Source: Verrucomicrobiales bacterium (GTDB lineage Bacteria > Verrucomicrobiota > Verrucomicrobiia > Limisphaerales > SXQI01). From it: a DNA stretch of 13,883 nt. The stretch lies in the NCBI GenBank assembly GCA_005793025.1, contig SXQI01000220.1, positions 1 to 13,883 on the forward strand. The letters run 5' to 3'. The notes under the pieces were generated by a model that saw nothing but the letters and a program-made list of their open reading frames with translations, did not search any database and was not told the origin of the DNA. Below are positions 7,543 to 13,883 of this stretch, in pieces. A program made the position numbers and the translations under genes. Position 1 is the first letter of the stretch. Each line of letters starts with the position of its first letter.

Positions 7543-8406
7543 TCAGGTGAGTGAGAATTGCGGGTGGATTAGGAGTTGTTGGCGAGAAGATTCTGAGAGT
7601 GGACTCTGACGATAATGGGCTTGGTGTAGCGGTTCTGCACTGGTCGAGTTATTGGCCCGTTTGAGCCAAGCTGAGCCAAGCGGGGATTTGATCAAACGGG
7701 TCTGGTTTGACGCGACGGTGGTCTCTTCCTTTTCTCCGGTTGCATGGCCTGTTCCGACCCAAAAACCGGCGAGAAGCAAGGTCACGCGCAAAAGGGTGCT
7801 CCGTGAATAAGTCGGCATGGCGCAGGCACGGTCGGGATCGAGGAGATTGTAGAGCCTTTGAAATAACGGCAAAGTCCACATGGCTGCGTTTTTTGCTGGG
7901 GAAAACGCGTCGAAAAGAATCGCATGAGGTTTGGGCCACGTTTCGGCTTTATCAGAGTGCAGGAGGGTAGGGAAATCGCCTAGATGGAGTTTCCAAGAAA
8001 CGGTTGATAAACCATTGGTAAACTCAACCTTGCCGGCCTTGAGGAGGGTTGTTGTGGTCGTCTCAAATCCATCGAAGTAGCCAAGTTCTTTAGCATACAT
8101 GATGCCTGCTTCTAGAGGTTGGAGACTGTGATCGAAGCTGAGGATTGTTAGATTTCCTGCATGGTTTCGCAGGGCTTTCAGAACCGTCAACACATTGGCC
8201 GCTGCACCTAGGCCCACGTCCCACACAACAAATTCTCCGGGAGTTTCCGAGAATCGCCTCGGTAGTTCTAATTGTTCTACATAGAGAGCTTGTGCTTCTG
8301 CTGAGGGGCCGATGACTGGATGGAAGGTCTCCTTGTGAGCTGTGGAATGCAGGCTAAAAGCCCCATTCGCTAATTGGACAAGGTGATAATCGGTTTCGAG
8401 ACTCAT
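7543..8406 (-). CDS. Single-domain MnmC-type tRNA methyltransferase (DUF752 family)
   Basis: A 287-residue SAM-dependent methyltransferase. Residues 61-73 (VWDVGLGAAANVL) form the glycine-rich SAM motif, and FDHS at 91-94 is the acidic loop after strand 2. FDAFSPAKNAAMWT at 165-178 matches the family signature (LDGFxPAKNPxMW) of the methyltransferase half of MnmC. That half completes 5-methylaminomethyl-uridine at the tRNA wobble position. The FAD oxidase half of E. coli MnmC is absent, so this is a stand-alone methyltransferase, as in many bacteria. The segment VGTGHATGEKEETTVAS is where MnmC proteins have their glycine/lysine-rich loop. The ATG at 8406 lies 13 bases after the upstream stop. 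A longer frame back to 8514 would overlap the neighbour and adds no recognisable sequence. The C-terminal part contains the repeat at 7656-7700. Confidence 0.8.
   Translation of the reverse strand: MSLETDYHLVQLANGAFSLHSTAHKETFHPVIGPSAEAQALYVEQLELPRRFSETPGEFVVWDVGLGAAANVLTVLKALRNHAGNLTILSFDHSLQPLEAGIMYAKELGYFDGFETTTTTLLKAGKVEFTNGLSTVSWKLHLGDFPTLLHSDKAETWPKPHAILFDAFSPAKNAAMWTLPLFQRLYNLLDPDRACAMPTYSRSTLLRVTLLLAGFWVGTGHATGEKEETTVASNQTRLIKSPLGSAWLKRANNSTSAEPLHQAHYRQSPLSESSRQQLLIHPQFSLT
7656..7700. repeat. Inverted repeat enclosing a 10-bp direct duplication
   Basis: A perfect 9-bp inverted repeat (CCCGTTTGA at 7656-7664, TCAAACGGG at 7692-7700) encloses two adjacent exact copies of TGAGCCAAGC (7662-7671 and 7672-7681) and a TTTGATCAAA palindrome (7687-7696). 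All of it lies within the coding sequence of the MnmC-type gene. The protein remains sensible on both sides, so it has not broken the frame. Confidence 0.8.
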
Positions 8407-8419
8407 CAAGGTTTGAGAG

Positions 8420-9955
8420 CTATCGCTGGGGTGTTTCCTTGGTAGAGGTCGCCGGTGCGAACACGAAAGGTTTTTCGATTCCATAACGATCCAACACACG
8501 TTGAGTCGCCTCATCAGTCTGGGTCGCGTCGAGCATCAGCTTGCTCAGGGAATCACCTTGTTGGAAAAACAATTCGTGCAATCCGTTTTTAGCTGCTTTC
8601 TTCCCTTCGATGAGGTCGCTCAGTCGGTTGATTTTTTTGCCATTCATCGCATCGAGGATCAACCAACGAGCCTCCTGATATCCAAGGTTGTAACTGTCGG
8701 GAAGAATCGTGGAGAGTACCACTAGGGATGGACGGTCGAGAGAGGTTTTGTTCTGCGTGGTGAAGGACAGTCGAAAAGGAGCCTTTCGCAAATAATCGGT
8801 TCCCCAGCTTTGGAGGTAGGGGACGCTCAAGGGTTGAAAGACTAAACCTCCCATGATCAGGTATTCGGGTTCTTGGTCAAAGGCCGCATCTGGGACAGAA
8901 TCAGCTTTATAATCCGCTTTTGGTAATTGGTAAGTGGTATCCACTTCTTTACCTGTGCGTAAGACTTTTAACCGTACTTGATCTCCTGCCCACCGGTTAC
9001 GAGTGGCTAAGTTTTCCATCGATAAGACGCCGAACTCTGGATCGAGGTAATCCCCTTGAGTATCGATATCGAATCCTTCCACGTTGAGGATGAGATCTTG
9101 GGGTTGAAGCGCACCTTCTGGGCGTGTGTTTTTGGGAACATCGAGAACGACGACTCCTCGGGGTTCACCTCTGAGGTTTAGGAATTCGAGAGTCGCGGGG
9201 TTATTCGATCGTTGCCACACGAAAGCAAAATATCCCAGTCCACGAAATGGCTTTGCTTCCTGTCGAGCGGCCAAACACATACGCAAGAACGAGGCAGGTA
9301 ATGCGGCGCAGGTATGTTCTTCTTTAGAACTTGTGATGCCGATGAGTTGTTGACCTCGGACGATGGCTTCTGACCATCCGATCCCCGCGATCTCCGTATC
9401 AAGCTCGAGTTGGAGGACGTCGATAAAGGTTAGCTTCCCTTTTTTGACTGAAAGGCGATTGATGCTGAGGTCTCTCGATTCAAGTACTCCGTTTCTCCAT
9501 CGGACCATCTGGGCTGGTCCTCGGGACGGAGTTTGTTTCGCAATCACGATAGGTTTCAAACCCACCCAAAACTTAGAGTCGCTTAGGTCGATTACCGCCA
9601 TATTGGCGTGGTAGTCGATCCACTTCAAATTGCCTTCAACCCAAAGCCCTCTCCCTCCCTTTTGAATCCGGATCAAGGTGTGGTCTTGAAGAAAGTCTGC
9701 AGTAGTTAAGATTTCGTTTCCAGCGAGGACCACGCCCATTTTCGTCACTTGGTCCGTCCGGCGGGTCCAAGGTTGTTGGTAATCGTAGGTTTGACGGGTG
9801 ATCTCGAGCGTTACAATCGACGCCTCCAGCCCCCGAAGCGAACCGGATTCTTTTGCGAGCGATGTGTGTGGATACATCACCCCTTGTAGGAACAACACCG
9901 CAACGACAAGAAGTCGAATAGGCATAAGGGAATTAAGGGAGGAGATAGTTTTCAT
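8420..9955 (-). CDS. Deg/HtrA-like pseudoprotease with two PDZ-type domains
   Basis: A 511-residue exported protein (signal peptide about 11-35) with the fold layout of a Deg9-like protease but without its active site. Aligned by eye to the upstream protease, the catalytic His becomes Asp87 (ILTTADFL for IITNAHVV), Asp becomes Asn118 (YHANMAVIDL for HDCDLAILEV), and Ser becomes Trp194 (AGIGWSEAI for NPGNSGGPV). Flanking strands are kept without gaps, so it descends from a protease. A PDZ-like region (about 237-345) and a Deg9-type second PDZ (about 363-465, with YLIMGGLVFQPL) are intact. Both proteins end near a YGI-x-K motif. The open frame, signal peptide and PDZ domains argue against a decaying gene. 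The likely role is as a partner, inhibitor or substrate adaptor of the protease. Its ATG overlaps the protease stop (ATGA), with AGGA upstream, so translation is coupled. Confidence 0.85.
   Translation of the reverse strand: MKTISSLNSLMPIRLLVVAVLFLQGVMYPHTSLAKESGSLRGLEASIVTLEITRQTYDYQQPWTRRTDQVTKMGVVLAGNEILTTADFLQDHTLIRIQKGGRGLWVEGNLKWIDYHANMAVIDLSDSKFWVGLKPIVIAKQTPSRGPAQMVRWRNGVLESRDLSINRLSVKKGKLTFIDVLQLELDTEIAGIGWSEAIVRGQQLIGITSSKEEHTCAALPASFLRMCLAARQEAKPFRGLGYFAFVWQRSNNPATLEFLNLRGEPRGVVVLDVPKNTRPEGALQPQDLILNVEGFDIDTQGDYLDPEFGVLSMENLATRNRWAGDQVRLKVLRTGKEVDTTYQLPKADYKADSVPDAAFDQEPEYLIMGGLVFQPLSVPYLQSWGTDYLRKAPFRLSFTTQNKTSLDRPSLVVLSTILPDSYNLGYQEARWLILDAMNGKKINRLSDLIEGKKAAKNGLHELFFQQGDSLSKLMLDATQTDEATQRVLDRYGIEKPFVFAPATSTKETPQR
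9952..9955 (-). promoter_or_regulatory. ATGA stop-start overlap coupling protease and pseudoprotease
   Basis: The protease stop TGA and the pseudoprotease ATG share bases in the sequence CTATGA. Such overlaps usually mean the same ribosomes translate both genes, giving linked amounts of product. Confidence 0.85.
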
Positions 9956-11442
9956 AGGCGACGATCCTTACTGATGCCGTAAGTTTTCAGAATCGAGGGA
10001 TTGGCGGCTTCTGTAGCTACCCGATCGAGGCACTCCAGATTTCTATCGGGATAGAACTCAAGGACGTGTTGTGCAGAGTTAGTCCCTTGATTAAATGCTC
10101 GCACCAGATCCTCCATTTGTTCAATTTTGATTCCGTTCACCCGGTCTATTAAGGTGCGACCTCGAGTTTCTAAGTTCGCGTTGACGCCATGGGCAAGGAT
10201 CGAAGCTAGAACCACCGGCTCTTTTCTGATGGTGAGTGGGGATTCATGTTTTCGATAGAAAAGTTCGTAGAAGAGTTCATTGTTTGGAGTATCGGTCCAA
10301 CCGCCCGCCAAAGTTCTCATAAAATCTCGATTCAGCGGCGTGAAAACGAGGCCACCAAAAACAAAATATCTGGGCAAAACATCGTATTGATTCCCTTCAG
10401 TGCGATCCCCTTGGTAGATATCGAGTGGCAAATTGACAGTGATCGTTTTTCCTTCGCGCCAAAGACTTAAAGGAACCGTTTCACCTTTCTGAAAATCGTT
10501 AAAAACCACCCCAACGAAGACGCGGTTTCCTGCGTAGAGAATCGTTCCATCGCTGGCGACAGCATACCCTCCAGCTTTCAACAGGACATCGTCCCGTCGC
10601 AGCAATTCTTTAGTTTTTGGAAAATCAAAAATGTGGTCAACTCGTGCTCCGAGGTCATCATCGGGGAGTTTCAGTGCCTGTCGAAACGCTGGGTTTTGTA
10701 GCGGAACCAGACGGACGCCGACCTGTGGAAATCCGTCATAGACTCCATCCTCGACATCTTTAAGCAAGTGTTTCACTAGTGTGGTCGGGATAAAAAAGCC
10801 CGTGTTTTCGAGGCCGGGGATCCCTTGGAATGCGACCCCGACAACTTTATCATCTTGGATCACAGGACCGCCGCTATTCCCAGGGTTGATAGCCGCATCG
10901 GTTTGGGCAGCCAAATAAGCTCGGTTTCCAATGTGGCTGTAGCTCTGTAATTCGATGCGAGAAACGACGCCGCGTGTGTAAGAAATCTGCTCGCCACCTG
11001 CTGGATAACCATAAGTGACCACGGTGGAGCGCACGGGCGGCAGGTCACCGATTTCCAACGATTCCATGCCTTGAAAAAAACGATCATCCTCCACTTCTAA
11101 AATGGCGAGATCACAATCATGGGCGATAAATTTGACCTTCGCGGAATAGGGCCTTGGATCTTGGTAGCGTCGGACAAGGATTTGCTTCGCCCAACTCACC
11201 ACGTGGGCGTTGGTGATGATCCTGCGTCCCGAGATCAAGAAGCCGGTACCGGAGGAACGTCGAACCGAATCGAATCTCCAAGGAGCATCCCAGCTCGGTT
11301 GCTGGCTTGCCGTGGTGATCTGGATCACTGATTTCTCTGGGGATGCAGCCCCCGCCGGGAGGCTCAACATCCAGATCAAAAGGTAGGGTAATACTAATTT
11401 GAACACGGTGGAGAAGATGAAGTCGGAATGCGTCAGGGTCAA
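9952..11442 (-). CDS. Deg/HtrA family periplasmic serine protease with two PDZ domains
   Basis: A 496-residue exported serine protease. A signal peptide (about 14-33, FKLVLPYLLIW then PAGAAS) sends it to the periplasm. The trypsin-like domain holds the complete triad: His80 in IITNAHVV, Asp111 in HDCDLAIL and Ser190 in NPGNSGGPV. A first PDZ domain (about 236-340) and a second of the Deg9 type (about 355-465, with YFVFGGLVFTPL) follow. Proteins of this kind degrade or refold damaged envelope proteins. The start is a TTG at 11440-11442, supported by GGAG seven bases before it. A GTG (11406) and an ATG further in are possible but would shorten or spoil the signal peptide. The gene lies 36 bases after the WecA/TagO-like gene and overlaps its pseudoprotease paralogue by four bases, so it probably works with that protein. 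Confidence 0.9.
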   Translation of the reverse strand: MTLTHSDFIFSTVFKLVLPYLLIWMLSLPAGAASPEKSVIQITTASQQPSWDAPWRFDSVRRSSGTGFLISGRRIITNAHVVSWAKQILVRRYQDPRPYSAKVKFIAHDCDLAILEVEDDRFFQGMESLEIGDLPPVRSTVVTYGYPAGGEQISYTRGVVSRIELQSYSHIGNRAYLAAQTDAAINPGNSGGPVIQDDKVVGVAFQGIPGLENTGFFIPTTLVKHLLKDVEDGVYDGFPQVGVRLVPLQNPAFRQALKLPDDDLGARVDHIFDFPKTKELLRRDDVLLKAGGYAVASDGTILYAGNRVFVGVVFNDFQKGETVPLSLWREGKTITVNLPLDIYQGDRTEGNQYDVLPRYFVFGGLVFTPLNRDFMRTLAGGWTDTPNNELFYELFYRKHESPLTIRKEPVVLASILAHGVNANLETRGRTLIDRVNGIKIEQMEDLVRAFNQGTNSAQHVLEFYPDRNLECLDRVATEAANPSILKTYGISKDRRL

Positions 11443-11449
11443 GTGTGTG

Positions 11450-11453
11450 CTCC
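11450..11453 (-). promoter_or_regulatory. Ribosome binding site for the TTG start of the Deg/HtrA gene
   Basis: GGAG on the minus strand lies seven bases before the TTG at 11442. This decides an otherwise doubtful start and is one of the few clear sites in the window. Confidence 0.65.
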
Positions 11454-11478
11454 GGCTTACAAAAGCGGAACCCGTCCG

Positions 11479-12489
11479 TCACGCCACTGCGAGAAGGGCA
11501 AAATAGCAAACGAGCGCGCTTGCCAGTAAAATTAAAAGAACCGCCTGAGAACGGGAATGGCCCCTTTTCACCAGCCGGTGGGAAATATGATTCGTATCCC
11601 CCAAGTAAACGGGTTGGCCGATCCTCCAACGAAAAATGACTACGTAAACGAGATCCGCCAGCGGAACTGACAGGAGCAGGACTGGGATGAGAACGACCCA
11701 CTTATGGAGGCGAGGATCGGTGACGGTGTAATAATCAGGAAGAATTGTGAGGAGTGCACACCAATATCCGACAAGGTGGCTACCTGCATCGCCTAAGAAA
11801 GCACGACCGGTGGGAAAATTGAAGGGAAGAAAACCAAGAAGCGAGCCGGTGGCAGTGAACGCGATGAATGCGACAAGGTATTGGCCGTGAACCGCTGCCA
11901 GCCAAGCACAGGCCCACGCCACCACGATTCCGATGCCCGTGCAGAGCCCGTTCATATTATCTAGGAAGTTGAGAGCATTTGTGACAGTGAGAATCCAGAG
12001 AATCGTGATGGCGTAGCTGAAGATAATATTTGGCACAAACAATGTAATCCTTAGTCCTGTCGCTGCGGTGAGGCCTGCGATCAGGAGTTGCCCCAAGAAT
12101 TTCCAACGTGCAGGAAGTTCGAATCGATCATCACAAAGGCCAAGGAGGACCATGCCGAAGGAACCCAACAGGAGCACAACTACCTGAGGCGTCCGCGTGT
12201 GTATCCCACTGAGAAGTGCTGTTCCACCGAACCCTATGGGATCAAAACTAAAGGCCCTCGGAAAAAGGAGGTAAATTCCGGCTCCAAGACCCAGTGTCAG
12301 CAGCATTGCGGAGAAGACTCCCGGCCCGCCGGCGAGCGGAGTGGGGACCGTGTGGATTTTACGGTGTCCCGGGTCGTCGATGATGTTCAAGGAGGTGCAC
12401 CATTTTTTCCAAAGGGGAACTGCTACGAGTGCGAAACAGAACGAAACCAATAAACCGCACAAATAAAAGTTGAAGGGGAATGAAAGCAT
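11479..12489 (-). CDS. WecA/TagO/MraY-like polyprenyl-phosphate sugar-1-phosphate transferase
   Basis: A 336-residue integral membrane enzyme that moves a sugar-1-phosphate from a UDP-sugar to undecaprenyl phosphate, starting assembly of a surface or secreted glycan. About ten hydrophobic helices are visible. Family motifs appear in order: IDDPGHRKIHTVPTPLAGG (37-55), GLCDDRFELPARWK with Asp120-Asp121, NALNFLDNMNGL with Asn171, Asn174 and Asp177, AFLGDAGS with Asp234, and HISHRL with His301 and His304. The PGHRKIH and HxxHRL forms fit the WecA/TagO branch rather than true MraY, which acts in peptidoglycan synthesis. The ATG at 12489 lies five bases after the glycosyltransferase stop, without its own Shine-Dalgarno site, so coupling is likely. 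The sugar, often GlcNAc, cannot be fixed from sequence. Confidence 0.9.
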   Translation of the reverse strand: MLSFPFNFYLCGLLVSFCFALVAVPLWKKWCTSLNIIDDPGHRKIHTVPTPLAGGPGVFSAMLLTLGLGAGIYLLFPRAFSFDPIGFGGTALLSGIHTRTPQVVVLLLGSFGMVLLGLCDDRFELPARWKFLGQLLIAGLTAATGLRITLFVPNIIFSYAITILWILTVTNALNFLDNMNGLCTGIGIVVAWACAWLAAVHGQYLVAFIAFTATGSLLGFLPFNFPTGRAFLGDAGSHLVGYWCALLTILPDYYTVTDPRLHKWVVLIPVLLLSVPLADLVYVVIFRWRIGQPVYLGDTNHISHRLVKRGHSRSQAVLLILLASALVCYFALLAVA

Positions 12490-12494
12490 CGAGG

Positions 12495-13673
12495 TTAGTT
12501 TGGATTCACGGTCCCACGATCACGATCGAGCAGCGTTTTGTAAAGTTCATGGATTCGAGTCACCATGAGGGATTCAGAAAACTCGGCTCGAACGAATGCT
12601 TGCCCGAGAGCACCCATCTCCTTGCACTTTTGTGGATTACCGTGGAGATCGAGGAGCGCGGTTACGACGGCATCAATTTCACCCGGTTGGATCAGGTGCC
12701 CCGTTTGACCTTGAAGACAGACCTCGCGGGCACCATCGCAATCGTAGGCCACGATGGGTCTGCCGGCAGCGAGTGCCTGCGAAAGGGCACGAGGCAAACC
12801 TTCACGGCGTGAGAGGTGAACGACGGCATCCATCGACCCCAAGCACGCTGGGATTTCCTCTGGTCGAACCAATCCTGAAAAGATCACATTTTTTGTCAAT
12901 CCTAGGTCTTCAACTCTTTTCCTGAGATAAGGCTGGAGAGGGCCGTCTCCGATCAGGAGGATTCTGAGAGTGGGAATGTGTGGTATGAGGCGAGAGGTAG
13001 CTTCAAGCAGGTCTTCGTGACCTTTGAGATCCGATAAGCGCGCGATCTTTCCTACCACAAAATCATCGGCCTCCAAACCCCAACGTTGGCGGTAATGGTC
13101 CGGATTACCAACTTTCAGGAATGGTTCGAGGTTGAACCCACTAAAAATGCGCGTGTATTGCTCAGGAATGCCAATCTTGGCTGAAACGTATTGGTCGGTC
13201 ATCGCCTGAGCAACCGAGATGAAATGATGGGTGAGACGACCTGCGGCACGTTCAGCACCTTGAAAAAAACAATTGGCAAAGAAGCCCTGAAATGTGCCAA
13301 ACGAGGGACCATGAATCGAATGGATGATCAGCGGAACACGAGCTTGCCGGGCTGCTAATCGCCCAAGGATGCCGGCTTTTCCGCTGTGAGTATGAACGAT
13401 GTCGGGTCGGTGCCGGACGAATTCAGATTTGAGAGAACGGAATGCTAATAAATCATTCCAAGGCTGGACGGGTCGAACCAAGGAGGGGATCTCACGGAGT
13501 TGTTTTGGGTGACCATCGAATTTGTGAACCAGCGAACCCTCAGGGCCTGTGGTTGGGCCAGAGATCAGGTTCACTTTCACTCCGGGAATCTGGTGCAGAC
13601 CTAGAACCGTGGCGATTGTGTTCTCTTGGGCACCACCGACGATTAATCGCGTGATGACATGCGTAACGCGCAT
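12495..13673 (-). CDS. GT4-family glycosyltransferase
   Basis: A 392-residue GT-B glycosyltransferase of the GT4 group. The N-terminal domain starts VTHVITRLIVGGAQENT, the usual nucleotide-sugar-enzyme opening with GGAQ, followed by PDIVHTHSGKAGILGRLAAR. The C-terminal domain has VVGKIARLSDLKGHEDLLEA, LLIGDGP, and the donor-binding region SRREGLPRALSQALAAGRPIVAYD (shown here only as key residues: Glu291, Gln299). The classical E-x7-E motif is therefore E-x7-Q, an unusual change. No signal peptide or membrane helix is seen, so it acts at the inner face of the membrane and probably extends the lipid-linked glycan begun by the next gene product. The ATG at 13673 is eight bases after the TPR gene stop. 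There is no Shine-Dalgarno site. Confidence 0.88.
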   Translation of the reverse strand: MRVTHVITRLIVGGAQENTIATVLGLHQIPGVKVNLISGPTTGPEGSLVHKFDGHPKQLREIPSLVRPVQPWNDLLAFRSLKSEFVRHRPDIVHTHSGKAGILGRLAARQARVPLIIHSIHGPSFGTFQGFFANCFFQGAERAAGRLTHHFISVAQAMTDQYVSAKIGIPEQYTRIFSGFNLEPFLKVGNPDHYRQRWGLEADDFVVGKIARLSDLKGHEDLLEATSRLIPHIPTLRILLIGDGPLQPYLRKRVEDLGLTKNVIFSGLVRPEEIPACLGSMDAVVHLSRREGLPRALSQALAAGRPIVAYDCDGAREVCLQGQTGHLIQPGEIDAVVTALLDLHGNPQKCKEMGALGQAFVRAEFSESLMVTRIHELYKTLLDRDRGTVNPN

Positions 13674-13681
13674 GGGGAGGT

Positions 13682-13882
13682 TCAGCGACTGGCGGATTTA
13701 AGCTCCGCAAGCCGTTGTGAAATCGTCGCTTTTTCTTGAATTAAAACAGGTTGGTTATCGTTTGGAACATATTTGAGATACAATGTGTATTGCTTAATTG
13801 CTTCGGGTGTATCTTTCTGTTTCCACGCGATTTCTCCTAGACCGTAGTAAACGGAATAGAGGTCTGGGAAGTGCCGAAGTAA
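13682..13882 (-). CDS. TPR-repeat protein, C-terminal fragment (5' end outside window)
   Basis: The last 66 residues of a protein entering from the right edge. YYGLGEIAWKQKDTPEAIKQY and LKYVPND show one clear tetratricopeptide repeat (a YxxLGxxxxxxxxxxxAI pattern ending in P-N-D), followed by a charged helix (LIQEKATISQRLAELK). TPR proteins hold others together. In polysaccharide gene clusters such proteins often belong to the export or assembly machinery, which fits the next two genes but remains an inference. The stop is eight bases before the glycosyltransferase ATG, so it is probably the upstream gene of the same operon. Confidence 0.72.
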   Translation of the reverse strand, partial: LLRHFPDLYSVYYGLGEIAWKQKDTPEAIKQYTLYLKYVPNDNQPVLIQEKATISQRLAELKSASR

Positions 13883-13883
13883 C

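Noticed and set aside
8407..8514. N-terminal extension of the MnmC-type protein
   Set aside because: It overlaps the end of the pseudoprotease gene and gives a basic, unrecognised tail. The ATG at 8406 fits the family start and operon spacing.
8420..9955. Second Deg-like gene as a decaying pseudogene
   Set aside because: The frame is open over 511 codons, the signal peptide and PDZ domains are intact, and the start is coupled to the active gene. Only catalytic positions are changed, which suggests retained function.

Overview
The window looks like a chromosomal stretch from a Gram-negative bacterium, most likely a member of the Verrucomicrobiota or a related PVC lineage. That placement is an inference from the gene mix: a Tat-exported sugar phosphate isomerase/epimerase-like protein, a tandem alpha/beta-hydrolase of a planctomycete/verrucomicrobial type, Deg9-like proteases and scarce Shine-Dalgarno sites. 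No marker gene here proves it. Base composition looks moderate by eye. Coding density is very high, and no gene-free stretch exceeds 300 bases. I saw no RNA gene, insertion sequence, CRISPR array or prophage.

Left part (1-5374). A truncated minus-strand gene for a DsbD-type N-terminal domain protein runs off the left edge. Divergent from it is a plus-strand group: a ClsB-like phospholipase D/cardiolipin synthase, a large exported two-module alpha/beta-hydrolase, and an MFS transporter starting 11 bases after the hydrolase stop. The hydrolase and transporter probably act together on an imported ester or carbohydrate-derived compound.

Right part (5395-13883). Eight genes lie on the minus strand with small or no gaps, so they probably form one long operon. 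In transcription order they are: the C-terminus of a TPR protein, a GT4 glycosyltransferase, a WecA/TagO-like polyprenyl-phosphate sugar-1-phosphate transferase, a Deg/HtrA serine protease with an intact His-Asp-Ser triad, an overlapping paralogue that has lost all three triad residues, a single-domain MnmC-type tRNA methyltransferase, a tRNA-dihydrouridine synthase, and the exported isomerase/epimerase-like protein. The first two complete genes suggest surface or exopolysaccharide synthesis. The protease pair suggests envelope quality control. The next two genes modify tRNA. The last gene meets the transporter gene tail to tail and may belong functionally with the hydrolase and transporter.

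The most interesting points are the translationally coupled protease/pseudoprotease pair (ATGA overlap at 9952-9955) and the tandem hydrolase whose first nucleophile elbow carries Glu in place of Ser. Neither is proven to be a new system. Both are visible directly in the sequence and can be tested.
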